Assembly: GCA_003864495.1 (NCBI GenBank)
Contig: ML133495.1
Location: forward strand, 1,413,441 to 1,477,440
DNA: 64,000 nt
Direction of reading: 5' to 3'
Origin: Nemopilema nomurai
Taxonomy: Eukaryota; Cnidaria; Scyphozoa; Rhizostomeae; Rhizostomatidae
In this document: positions 37,201 through 49,300 of the stretch, one piece after another
Position numbering within the stretch: position 1 is the stretch's first letter
Layout: each line of letters begins with the position of its first letter
Made by a program: the position numbers and the translations under genes
Notes under the pieces: generated by a model
Database searches by the model: none
Seen by the model: only the letters and a program-made list of their open reading frames with translations
Told to the model about the DNA's origin: nothing

Positions 37201-39622
37201 ATTACAAGGAGATAACTGCAAATGTGCTTTTGGAAAAAAGCAACAATTTGTTTCAGCTTACTTATCAAACCATGAGTGATGTGAAAAATGTTCTGTTTAG
37301 TCTAACTTTCTTCTTTTTCTATAACCCCAGAGTTTTCTTCAAGGATCTGATTGGTTATGTGAGCTTAGTTTATATAAGCACTCAATTCTTGTATGGCTTT
37401 ACATACTGGATTTCTATAACTTAATTTGGTCATTACAACAACAACAAAATTTCTACAGATAAGTTTCAATTATAACATACTAACATATGAAAAACATCAT
37501 AAAAAGCAACTCACGTGTGGCAGGTGAATCATCAATTTCAGCTTCTGGCATCATCTGGTTTTCTGCAACAATAATAATTTCTTCTATTTGAATTGTAGAA
37601 TCAACCAACAATGTGAAAATAGCACCTTCATAGATCAATAGTTATGCTTTGATAAAAAACAATGGTTTCTAGCACTTGTCATGAAAAATAGCTACTATCA
37701 CAAACATACCTTTCTCTTTTTTCCTGTACTCATCAATAGTCAGTGCTTGATCTAGATAAAAGAAATTTAAAGAATTCAGCAGACAATTCTATGAGAAACT
37801 TTTTAAACTAATGAATATTGCAGGCAAACCAAAACCAGTTAACTTATCAACACAGTGAAGCTGGATGCAAGAATACAATAAAAAGTATTTGTAGAATATG
37901 TTGAGCAAGGAAAATGCCAGTGACATACTACCCACTATGGAGCAAGTAGCCTTTTAAAGTATAAGCTGTGAAGAGGTTTTAGAAAACCCTAAGGAAAGAT
38001 AGACCTAAAAATCTAGATCATGGATTGAGACAACACTGTATCAAACTGGCTTGCAAAGTAAAAACTTTTAAATAAGAAAATTAAAAAACCTAGAAATTTA
38101 GAATACTTTTGAAACATACTTTATCAGTTTTTGTTATTAGGAATTTTTTAATTCTAAATAAAATGGCAATAGTGGGTTTTATTGGATTAGAACTTCAGGT
38201 AAAGTTTTTAAGTCCATCACTGAAATATGCACACACATAATCAATTAAGATTAATGTCAACAGTCTGTAACAAAGTGCTTGATAACATTTGGACACCTAT
38301 TGCTGTACATATTTGTAGTATGTTGATGGTGAACATTCTAAAGGCTGGAATACACTAGACATTTAAATTCCATTCAACAAAATATTTTTCAGTGCTTTCA
38401 CAAAGTAAGAAGTTCAAGTAATGGCTTCAGGTGAGTGTGGGTTAAATACGTGATTCAGCATCATGAACAAATTTTGGCATTGATAACACTCTGCCCTGTC
38501 AGTTGTGATTAGAATAAGCAGAAGAATACAAAAAACTTTTTGCAATGCTCTCCAAAAACTTTGATGGGCTTCTTAGCATTAAAAAATTCTTCAATGACCT
38601 CTGGTCCATGTGATTTCTGTGCCATGTTTTTCTGAATTTTAGAAATGAATGAGAAACTATTGGAAACTGCCCTTCAAATGCTCTAAGGCCTGCCTCACTG
38701 AGCCACATAAATCAACATTTGGCTAGAAAGTGCAATTGCCACTAATTTTTACACGTAGAGTGACAATAAGGGCTTGAGTTGCTACTCTGAATTGCATGTT
38801 TAATGCAAATCACAATGGGCTATTTAATTATATACTATCTGCGAATGAGGATGGAAGTAAAATTGCAGGTGGTTGGCACCAGGGGATGTCAGACAAATGT
38901 AGGATGTTTTCAAGTGGCTAGTGTACATTTGATGTGTACATTTGTACATTTGATCCAATACTGTTAGTTTTGGGTCTGAAACTCAGGTTAATAAAATAAC
39001 GAAAATGAATAGCTTAAAAAGTCAGAAAAATTTATTAGAAGAAAAAACGTGTGATGTTTGCAAAGGGGAAATAAAGATATTTAATTTTTTCTCAAATAAT
39101 ATATATACTAAGATGTTTAAATTCTATTTTCAAGGAATATTAGGGTTAAAAGAAATCTTAATTTTGTCTTCCTGCATGAAGAAAAAAATCTAGCAGCCCA
39201 AAAACTTAATATTGTTTACTTCCGTCCCGTATGAAAAAACCGTAACCACCCAAAACATCTTTGCTAACTCGAGACTTTCACATATGATTACAGCTATAAA
39301 GTCAAGATTGAAAAGTGAGAAAAATATACAGAAAAATACCAAAATAATCTCGTAGATCTTCAATAACATCAAGCCTTTTGAGCTTCTTTAGATATTTTGT
39401 GAGTTTTTCCGTTGTAGCACCTTCCTGCTTTCGTGTCACCCATTTCCTCATCAATAGGATAACAGGTTCGCTTTCTTCCTGGAGGTAAATAATCTCTTCA
39501 TTACTGAAGCCCATTAAGTCTGCCAAAGACCTCCAGTCTTTTCCTGGCTTTACTGGTTTTAAAAGAAGTGATAATTGCTCATAGGCTCCAAAGCTTAATG
39601 TTTTCACCAACCGTGGCGCCAT
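31235..39622 (-). CDS. MYD88: MyD88 adaptor (death domain + TIR), five exons
   Basis: This encodes a cytosolic adaptor that links Toll/IL-1-type receptors to IRAK-type kinases and NF-kB. Exons are 39340-39622, 37710-37751, 37515-37562, 33117-33380 and 31235-31389 (263 residues). All introns are GT..AG and all are phase 1. Exon 1 encodes the death domain (about residues 10-94; 'WRSLADLMGFSNEEI'). Two tiny exons give the acidic linker. Exon 4 gives most of the TIR domain: box 1 'YDVFISY' (129-135) and BB loop 'RDFLPG' (163-168), with Pro167 matching the proline needed for signalling in mammalian MyD88. Exon 5 gives 'RVLIPVLYE', 'IPSIM' and box 3 'FW' (250-251). There is no signal peptide or membrane segment. 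At 263 residues it is somewhat shorter than human MyD88 (296), mainly in the linker. Intron 3 (about 4.1 kb) carries a palindromic transposon. The start ATG is the first in frame. Confidence 0.95.
33879..34636. mobile_element. Palindromic TTA-flanked element (Harbinger-like MITE) in MyD88 intron 3
   Basis: The element (33882-34633) begins gaccccgtttacacgagacc and ends ggtctagtgtaaacgggatc, with TTA directly outside both ends. The left arm (33882 to about 34200) returns inverted from about 34290 to 34633, including 'gaggagatcgttgaggctag', 'cattggccagtgacctcacc' and 'gagtgtttacaggagaccaa'. The centre holds another terminal copy, 'ggtctcgtgtaaacggggtc', also followed by TTA (34286-34288), so 33882-34285 alone looks like a complete 404-bp element. 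There is no coding capacity. The 3-bp TTA duplication fits PIF/Harbinger; that assignment is inference. Confidence 0.88.
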
Positions 39623-40624
39623 TTTGTCGAAGATTACACTATAGCCTCAGTTTGATGACACAGTTTCGACCACGAGAAATTTAGAGCATGATGGATACCA
39701 TGCCATGTAAACAAACGTATATATATTATTTTATGTCTATTCTCTTTATATATTTTTTCTTAGCTTTGGAAAATTTTTGAAACAAGAAGGCTTAGATCAC
39801 CTTACCAACGCCCTTGGCATTTTATTGCATATGCAGCAATTTTGCTACTGCAGCTCTCTGCGCTAATCTCTTGCTTAAACTGCTTACGCCTCAGTTTTCA
39901 AAGAACAAAGGACTAATTATAATTGAAAACTTCCGCATACCTAGAAAAAAAATTTGCTGAATGGGGTTGATTACATAAGCATTTTTGTGTCCAATCTATT
40001 GTATGTTGTTCAGGGTGTGTCTATCATTAACGATGAGCAGGCGTTGCACGTGATGGACGTTTGAGTGACATTCTTATCAAATACCATGTAGATAATTAGG
40101 TTGCCATTCAGTGAAGGCTGGAAAGCATACAGGTCTTGTTACAACTGTTATTCAAGATTTATACGGCTCACGCTTCAAATTCGATTAAAATGGCTGCTAA
40201 GAATGCCTTTGTCTTTGGTTTAAACAAGAGCCATTTGAAAGAAATGAAAAGATTGGATTCCTGAGGATTCGGTCTCCTGTTATTAAATGCGATCTTACCA
40301 AGCGTGACATCACTTATCATAGAAACTGTTCACTGCGGTGACAAAATAATAAAGACAAATGAACCCACACGGTAAACACCAAATGGATTGAGTCCTACGC
40401 GAGAGGCGCAGTCTGCCCCTGTGACTCGGCATTGAGACTTTGTTACAACTAGTGTTTCAATCTGTGGGACATGGACAGAAGCGTCAGCTGGATGCCATGT
40501 TGTCAAATGTTGTACTTTGCGAGTAAACATGCCTCAAAAAGTGTGGTAGAGACATTTTAAGAGTAATCTTCCAAGACTGAATTCAGATTAGTTGAAAATA
40601 GGGAGTAGTTGAAGACCAAGAAAC
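39623..40624. promoter_or_regulatory. Divergent intergenic region between MyD88 and the 412-codon gene
   Basis: About 1.0 kb separates two start codons that point away from each other. It should hold the 5' UTRs and promoters of both genes and may act as a shared promoter. AT-rich 'tatatatta' strings lie around 39718-39760. No specific binding site or transcription start can be fixed by eye. Confidence 0.45.
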
Positions 40625-41863
40625 ATGAAGAAAAGCGATATCTATGACAACTCACGGAAGACGATGCTTTTCAACGAAAGAACTGATCGCTCCCTTAACG
40701 CAGAACTGTCCCAACTCGATAAGAACCGAAAGGAGATCATGCGGGACTTACGAAAGATTAAACAAATCAAGTCTGCATTGCAAGAGCAGCTGAAGTCGGT
40801 TTTGGATAAGACACCGGCGCCAGGAGCCCGTTTGGAAATGAAGTTAAGTGGGAGGCATGATGTTCGTTTACCAGCAGTTGAAACTAAGGAGAGGAGGCCG
40901 CGGTTTCACAGCGATATGGGCCCGTTGAATAACCTCATTGCCAAGGAAAAAAGGCGAGTGGAGCTGAAAGCTGCAAAAAGCGAGGCGGCACTAAAACCCA
41001 TGGTGGAACAGAGCCAGCAAATGGAGCCAGATTTCTTCGGTCATTCGAAGAATCGTGGTGACAGAGCAAGAATGGAGAACGAGTACCGCACCAACCAAGA
41101 ACTAAGGAATGAACTCATGATCAAATCACGCTTCCATCAAGTTGGCAGCAAGTATGTCGGGAAAGAAATATTCGATAAAAAGCATCATCAAAAGAAACAG
41201 CAGAGAAGGGCAGATGATTCTTGTTATTCGAAACGTTCTTCAGTAGGCAAAACCCCCCTAAGGATGCACCTACCGGACGGTGTAGAAGAGCAAAAAGTCA
41301 CACAAGAGGGGGGCTTGTCTGCTAATTTTTCATCGCTGTCGATTATCCGTAATGATGATTCAGAGCAAGTTGCAAATGACACAGAAAATCAACTTGCAAG
41401 CAACATTGCTACAGTAACCGGTCGAATGGAGGCGCAACCTCGGTTGCACAGTTCGCTGCCTTTGCACAGTGACCAGTCTGTTGGGACAGATACTGAAGCA
41501 CAACTGAGAGGGAACGCTGCCGGTTTGGGCCAAGGTGGCCTATCAGTTGCGAGAAGATTTTCCACCACATCAACAGGCGTGCTGGAAAGGGACGTGTTCC
41601 ATCACAAAGCAAAGCACGACCCAATGTTGCCATCTATTCCTCTTGAATTTAGGTCTAATCGGCAGGACAGAGGCCCTAACTCTTTGGCGAGAGCATTTAT
41701 GGTTTGTCAGCAGATGAACTCTGACAGCTGCAGCCTAAAGAGTGAGAGAAAGAGAAGATTTGCTAATTTAGTAGACTTAGTCATAAAACAGCGCAAAGTG
41801 ATCCATGCTTGGGAGCCAATTTTAAACACAGTTGGTGACATTCAAAGTGATGATGAAGTTTAA
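40625..41863 (+). CDS. Unidentified intronless 412-residue protein, charged coiled-coil N-terminus
   Basis: I do not recognise a family. The frame has a genuine ATG and runs uninterrupted for 412 codons, far longer than chance frames in this AT-rich DNA. Residues about 20-60 ('SLNAELSQLDKNRKEIMRD', 'KIKQIKSALQEQL') are predicted by eye to form a coiled coil. A second basic helix-rich stretch, 'NNLIAKEKRRVELKAAKSEA', follows at about 101-120. The middle is Lys/Arg/Gln-rich and low in hydrophobics, suggesting disorder, and the C-terminus is acidic (ends 'DDEV'). There is no signal peptide, membrane segment or catalytic motif. An AATAAA at 42299-42304 is a plausible polyadenylation signal. It lies 1 kb from MyD88 in divergent orientation. 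A cytoskeletal or nuclear structural role is possible but unsupported. Confidence 0.75.
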   Translation: MKKSDIYDNSRKTMLFNERTDRSLNAELSQLDKNRKEIMRDLRKIKQIKSALQEQLKSVLDKTPAPGARLEMKLSGRHDVRLPAVETKERRPRFHSDMGPLNNLIAKEKRRVELKAAKSEAALKPMVEQSQQMEPDFFGHSKNRGDRARMENEYRTNQELRNELMIKSRFHQVGSKYVGKEIFDKKHHQKKQQRRADDSCYSKRSSVGKTPLRMHLPDGVEEQKVTQEGGLSANFSSLSIIRNDDSEQVANDTENQLASNIATVTGRMEAQPRLHSSLPLHSDQSVGTDTEAQLRGNAAGLGQGGLSVARRFSTTSTGVLERDVFHHKAKHDPMLPSIPLEFRSNRQDRGPNSLARAFMVCQQMNSDSCSLKSERKRRFANLVDLVIKQRKVIHAWEPILNTVGDIQSDDEV

Positions 41864-44800
41864 CGTCATGAGGCACTGGGCACTTAGGAAACGGAATATA
41901 GCTGCGACGATTTCAATGCTAGAGAGAAAGCATAACGTGTTTGCCGTGAGCTCCAAAGCCTCTGCATTACACAAATGTATAAACGATTTTTACAGACATC
42001 ATTCTTTACAAATTAAGCAAGATTTCTGGCGTTAAAGTACTTACAGTAAAATCAGTTTAGACTTGACTGAGCCACTTAGTTACCAACTGAAGCATCACCA
42101 TGACATTGCATTGCACTTTAGGTAATGGTAGATCAATTAATGAAGCATCACACAAAATGCATTTGTCCGACAACTCTTGCTAAAAACGAAGAACAAAGCT
42201 CCCCTGATCGCCTTAACTAATATTCCTTAACTGGCGACCAAATTTGAGTACTCAAAATACCTTGGCAATTCCCTAACTTTTTATTCGCTTTTCTTTGAAA
42301 TAAAACTATTTTAGGAGCAAGTAAATATAGGTCGTGACGATGTCAGAAGAATCGAAATATTTAACAAAACAATGAATTTTCTAAAAGTACATGGATTCTG
42401 AAGTTCAAATAAGAATGACTTCTATTCCGTCCACTTCGTAATATATATGTAGTCATAGATGTAACTTTATATATTCCTTAGGAGTACTACCTTGCTTATA
42501 AACAGTTCCTTTTTAACAAAAGCGTGTTAAGAAAGTGCCTTGAGGTAGTGTCACTCAAGAGATAGTGTCACTCAAAAGCCAAAGTAGCTTGGCGTCCTAT
42601 TAAAACTTTTGTTTTCTGTCAGCCTCAATTCCCAGTTTCTTAGTTTGACCTTGTAAATTTGCGCAAACAGAGGTCTGCTTCTTTAAACTCGGCTTTATTG
42701 AAAGGATAATTTTGCTCTTGACGCTTGATAAACTATTGATGTATTCTCTTGATAAACAATTGATGCATTCTCTTGTATATGGGCCTTGCAACCGAGTCGT
42801 TGGTTGCCACAGAATGATTGCACAACCACAATGCATCGAGTCCGATATCCTGGAGGAGTATTTGCTTTTTTGAAAACAAGTTTAGATCGATGTCAGCAAA
42901 TATACCAGTGTCGTAAATTTTTGTATATATCGTCTAAATATTATTATTGACTTTTCTATGTAGATACGAACTCGTAGTTAACAAAGAGTAAAATCACAAA
43001 CTCATTCTGTTTTGTTTCGTTTCTCTCGAGTTTGGCCGCAAAAGACAAAAAGATGTCTCCTGTTGCCATAGGCCAGTGTTGCTTCGGTGATATGTATCAA
43101 AACAGGTTTTACGACGCATTGCATCATTTAGGTACCATGAAACAAAACAGGCTCGTAGTCTCCAAGTTTTCTACTTAATTCTCTGTAACACAGTGGTGAA
43201 AAACAGCGACTAACACTCAGGTAAACTTAGGTAAAACGCCTGTTCTTGGGTAAACTTCAACAGTGATAGTGTACATCAATTTTTTATGGTAAAGCATTAA
43301 TATTTTCACATGAGAAATCATAAGCGAAGATGTAATGCTCAGTCCATTTCAATGTTTCGCCGTTTGATCAAAGATTCCATAGAGAGTTAAAAATTCCATT
43401 ACACACCGGGAAATACCTTGATAGTTAAAAAAGTCTTGCTCATTTCGTCTTGCATAGTACAAATCAACTGTCGAAACAAGAAAAAGATGAAAACCAAAGT
43501 TGTTTTGTCTTGTGGGGTGGCGTCGCAGAAAATCACTACAAAATTTGGCAGCAACAAATACATCTGGCTACTTTGACGAGTGGCAATAGGTAAATAACAA
43601 ATGCAAACTAGTATGATTATATTCATCTGAGCAAAACTTTATTGACGCTTCGCACAGTCAGGCGGCCTCAGTTGCAAAGCATTTTTGTAGTTGGCATATG
43701 GCACTGCAAATGGTATGACGTCACACTGTTTAACGAGACAAGATGAAGCCTTTTTAAGATAGAAATGTCACTGCCAAGTATTTCGACCAACTAGTCAGCA
43801 ATTCACGAAGGACAATAAAAATGTTAAGGTACGAAATCTTAATTGTGTGGGGCAATACTGGAGTTATATCAGTTTGCACAGCAATGGGTTGAAAAGAAAC
43901 ATTAATTAGAAAAGCAACTTCATTATTGTCCACCCACTAATGAAAATTTCCCATTTTATGATACTATATGATTCTTTACAATACTAAAAAGCCACTGACT
44001 TCAAAAGGAGTATTCAAACAGCATAATATTTAGCAAGGTTATTTGAAAAATTTGTTAGCCTGGCATTTAAAGGGGGAGTAATGAATAACTTTTTCATGGC
44101 ATTTTTGGGGAAGCAAAGCTTAAAAAAATTTCCAATCAACTCTCGCTTTTCCCCAATTATTATGATGTTTATTGTCGTACTTCTTTGTTTAAATCACATC
44201 TTGTTGTTTTTCTTCTTTATTTTAAAAGTAAAATGATGCATAGTGGATTTATAATAATAACTTCGTCACGTGAAACAACAGTTCTGTTCAAAATATTTTT
44301 CACGTGTCCCTTAGAAAAGAATAACGTCTCTGCTCATTCAAATTTCCATTATCAAATTAAAATTATAAACCCATAAATAGCGCACAAGGGTGGTGTCATA
44401 GTGTAACGAGATCGGCCTGAGATTAAGTTGCGACAAGCAACATCAAACGCTGATTGAACTCTCTCGCTTGACTAAAAGCACAGACGCCACGCATATCAAA
44501 TACCAGCCGCCACATTGAATCTTCAATCATGCAACAACCGAATTAAATACAAGATACATCATATCTTTGAACAGATATACTAAAGGGTAAATAATCAAGC
44601 AATCAGTCAACAGTCTATTTACGCACAAAACAACATGATGCCACCATACTATTATGCACATTACACAGCTAGCTTCTATCTACATAAATGAGTCTCAAAT
44701 ATCACTATTGTCCACTTATGTCTAAGGAAGTGAAACAGAGGCAGAGCGAAATAAAGTTTGTGGCTGATGCTTTTCAAAAAATTGGCAAATTCGTAAATTT

Positions 44801-46324
44801 CCCCGACTGTTAAGTTGAAAGAACACGCTAATTTCTTTACGACGGCAAACATCGACGCCTTCCTTGAAAGGATTAGGAAGTGTTAAGCTTTTGAAGCTCC
44901 ATCCGTAATCCAGCAGAAATAATGAAACATAAATGGAGGAAGTAACTATGATAGTCTCAGCATATCCTTGCAAAGCTATTTCCAAAACAAATAAGGATTA
45001 GTGCATTTCGCGAACAAATCGTGCACTAAGACTACCTGCTACATGATTTTGCGTTCGCCAAAGATAATCCAAGACTATACGTACCAAAGATATAATGATA
45101 ACAAATGAGAGTATAATATTTCACTTTTTGGGTCAATGAATAACAGTGCTTCTAACTGGAATAACATGTTATGCTTCTACTTCAAGTTAAACAACACATA
45201 CCAATTGGGCAACTCTTTCATGGATAAGTTATACAGCATACTGCCTAAGGGAGATCGTTGATTTACTTAGTTTGAGAAAGTATTGACATTTAATTGAAAG
45301 GTAAATATCTTTTAACATACTAGATAAACCTAAGCCAACCTATAGCAAATAACAGTTAAAAAAGTTAAAACGATAAAAGGAAAATATTTACACATGTTAC
45401 GTAGGGAAGTATCATTAACGAAAAACAGCGGCCTAAAGTAGTGTGACGAATAATATCGGGTCATGGCACCATCAACGCTATGTTTTACATCAAGTATCCT
45501 GGATAACAGCAGTCTTCTGGTCAACGCCTTCCATGGGGAAAAGGGGATTAACATAAGAAACTAAAGACTGGAAAAAACTGTCGATAAGGATTAGACATTG
45601 CGCAAGCTTGCAGCCAGCAGTTATCGTATCGGAAATGAGTTGGTCTTCGGATGAAACCAGGTTTGACTGCTAATCCAATCCAAATACTCAAATACGGATA
45701 AAATTAAATAAAATTCCATGACTTTAAAATGATAAGCTTTAATAAAAAAGGTAAAAAATATCAATAAAGTGAAATTTACATAACGAACAAGATCAGGACT
45801 GTTGTAAGACCAAGGCAACTTCCCATTATTCTGCCCATTGCAGCCGCATGATGTCGGTAAAACCGATCCACTACTTAAAAAATATCAAAGGAAATAAGTA
45901 GTGAAAAGGGGCCTAAAACACCACGGAAACGTGAAAACGTTTACTTGCTTATCGCCTGAACAGTAAGCTTGAATCGCATGGGCTGTTTTGAAAATGAACC
46001 ACGTTAGAACACACACTCCAATAACCAACCTTTCAGACTGATAGAAGACAAAAAGCTCTTGACAAGGAAGCCTGCGACGCTTTCGAAACTTTTGGTCTTG
46101 AGCAGACAGCCGTACCAGTAGAACACCTTAGACACTGGCAGCACCCTAATTTGCTGTGGACAATTTCCAGTGCAGTTCACAGAATCCAACCATTTGATTC
46201 ATTCGGCAGATTACATACTTGGTGGCTGAACAGATAATATAAATTGTTGAGTAACCACCGCCAATGCCGAGGCCACTGCAGAATATTTCATCGACTAATG
46301 GTAAAAATGCAACAAAAGTGTTGG
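41864..46324. other. Non-genic interval
   Basis: No gene is recognised between the 412-codon gene and the last exon of the activin-type receptor. Minor features are a ~20-bp duplication at about 42544-42580 ('tagtgtcactcaa' twice), a ~25-bp duplication near 42725-42775 ('cttgataaac' ... 'cattctcttg'), and an isolated TGACGTCA at 43716-43723. The rest is AT-rich without visible structure. Confidence 0.5.
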
Positions 46325-49300
46325 CTAGGAAGTGGATTCTTTTCCTTCTGAGAGACTCCAGAGTGATATTCCGCTAGATGCTAAATCATCGTTACTTGAC
46401 GCTGACATGTTTCCTGTGTTTCTCATTTCTGTCGCTTGCTGTAGCTGCATTAGCCGCTCGAAGACACAGTGGACGGTGATACGCGCATCTGCGTCCGGGT
46501 CCCAGCAATCTTCCATGCACTCGCAAATGACACCCATACCCTGCAGAAATTCCAAACACATTGGTATTTCATATTCCACTTTAAAAAGAGATTCAAAAGT
46601 AAAAGATAAAACAAAGGCTAACAGAGAAACATAACAAGACAGATACATTCTTTCCTTAAGCAAACGCTAAGTTTTAGAAGCTTTTCCAGCGTTTGCAGAA
46701 AAAACATTATCATCAGGGTAACTTTCACAAAGAAAGGGGATGAGTTGTTGAGCCATGTGGGGTATCAGCAAAGTGAAAACGCGTTGACATCCAGTACAAA
46801 TTGGCGAGCTTAATATCAACAATGCAGCAAATTCTCTCTCCCTAGAGGATCGTATCTCCTTAAACGTATACGAAAAAATCAGATTGCAAGAATCTCTTCA
46901 AAGCCACCTGAAGTACCTGTTGCTAAAACAAGAGCAAATCGATGTATACAACTTATCCCGTTTAAGAAAAGGCTATTTAAACGCATTTGGAATGTATTTT
47001 GCGTCATTTGGAATGTATTTTGCGTCATTTGGAATCTATTTTGCGTCATTTGGAATTAGGAAATCGTCGTATCTTGAGTAGACAAAACTTCTGTCGCACT
47101 TAGCCCATATCCCAATGAACAATGCGAGAGATAAAGAATCACAAGGCAAAAACCATATCAATCTACCTTGTGTGCTCTCCATTCACCACGAATTTTGGGG
47201 CGCATCTTCTTTTCAACAACAACATCTTGCATTGCTTCAATGGATGGGTGAAGACCAACCTCTTCTTCAAATGGTAACTTGTATTCAGGAAATACATCTT
47301 CAAACAAGCAACAGAATTAATACTTGTGCCCCAAAATAAGCATAAGTTGAAGTATTAGGCAACTTGTTGAATGCTTATCAGCATCAGCAAGTACGTTTTT
47401 GTCGTCACCTTGGAGTATCTGACACTCTAACTCTAACATAAAAAAATTAACATGATTGGCTAGATTTCTACGAAAATAACAATTTTAGATCAGTAATCAA
47501 AAAAGGTGTGGTTGGTTCCAGACTCCTATAAATCCTGGTTCCTTGACCTACTAGCCACAGCATGGCATCAGTTAGCGCCTTTTGATAATTCATTTTGACA
47601 TGGTTCTAACAACCAACCCAACTTTCAAATTTTCAAACATTTATCTTAAGTTTTTATTCAAAATTCACAAAGTATAAAACAACTTGGACCTAACATAACA
47701 AGCATAACGTAATGTTACATGATTTTCAGAAATAGAGATTCTAAATTTTACTTCATGGAATTTTCAATGGGTTGTGAACGAAAAACGACTTAAGATGTCA
47801 TGATATCCTGGTAAAGTGCTTAACATTTCTTCAATGATTAACATTTCTCCAGTAGTTTGCTATGCTGTCCTGGACTAAACTATTGGAATAAGCTTCTCCT
47901 TTCAGGCACATTTTTCCACAAGCCAGGATTCACAGCCACAAAAACATCTTATCAAATATATGCAACATAGATGTGCATGTACAATTTTAGCTTCCAAACA
48001 TCAAATCAAGGCACACAGAGGATGATATTACAATCCTGGAGACTATAGAGGATGATACTCACTATCAGTAGCAGTGCATCTTGAAACCATTTCCCACATC
48101 ACCAGTGATAGAGAATATATATCTATCCTCATGAAAGATTCCCGTTGGAATGTGATTGCCCCATCAAGAACTTCTGGGGCCATATATCTTTTGGTCCCAA
48201 CCTAAATGCAATGAGGACTACATCAGTAACTTCTGAAATGAAACACCATAAGAGCAAAATAATTCAGAAACAAAATAATGACACAAGATATAGATTGGCT
48301 CAAATACTAACATAAAATGATCATAGCACTATTGATGATGTACATAGGCACTATTAACTTAATTGCACTATTGATGTACATAGACATTATTAGAGAACAA
48401 TTGTTCTCTGCCTTTCCTCATTGGTTTTTACAATATTAAAAATTGCTAATGCAAAAGCAAGCCTACATGTTTAGACTAACCCCTGTTGAATTTCATACAT
48501 GATGGCACACTGGTGATTAGGCAGTGATCTAGGCATTCTCCTTCATCATCATCAAGACATATAATACATGTATACATTAGGCATTATTATGGCCAAATTT
48601 ATTACTGCCAAGCCTTTCAAATCACATTAAATTTCTCTTTTTCTGTACACAAAATACAATTAACTGTAATAGAAAAATAAGCAGAATACGTTTGGGTCAC
48701 TGAAGTTGTGGTTTATTCAAAGTCTTATAGTCATTTACAGTCACAGAAGTCTTTTATATCACATCAAATTTCTCTTTTTCAGTGCAAAAAATACCAATAA
48801 CTGTATTAGAGTCACTGAAGTTGAGGTTCATTTGATAGCAAGATGCGCTTTGTCAGTTATACCCGAGACTGTTAAGACACTAGCACAAAATTAAGATTGC
48901 ATTACCTGTGGTCTCAACTCATTCTGATCCATGGAAGCTTTGCACACAATGGCAAGACCAAAATCTCCAATGCAACAAGTCAGGTCAGATTTCACAAGAA
49001 CATTCCGGCTTTTGAAGTCGCAATGTGCAATTGCAGGCTTTGGTAAGACACTGTTGGGTGCATCTGAATGAAGGAAAGCTAGTCCATTGACCATGCTCAA
49101 AAGCAGCCTGTAAAGCTGCTCCCAGCTAAGTACGTTATTTGTTAGGTAATCAGACAGTGATCCATGCATGTGGTACTCAGTGATGATCCAATATTGGAAT
49201 CCAATGTTGTGCTTCCTCTTGTCAATACCAATGAACTTCAAAATCCCACAATGTGACATATCATACTTTGTGTAAATTTCTTTCTCTGTTACCCATGATG

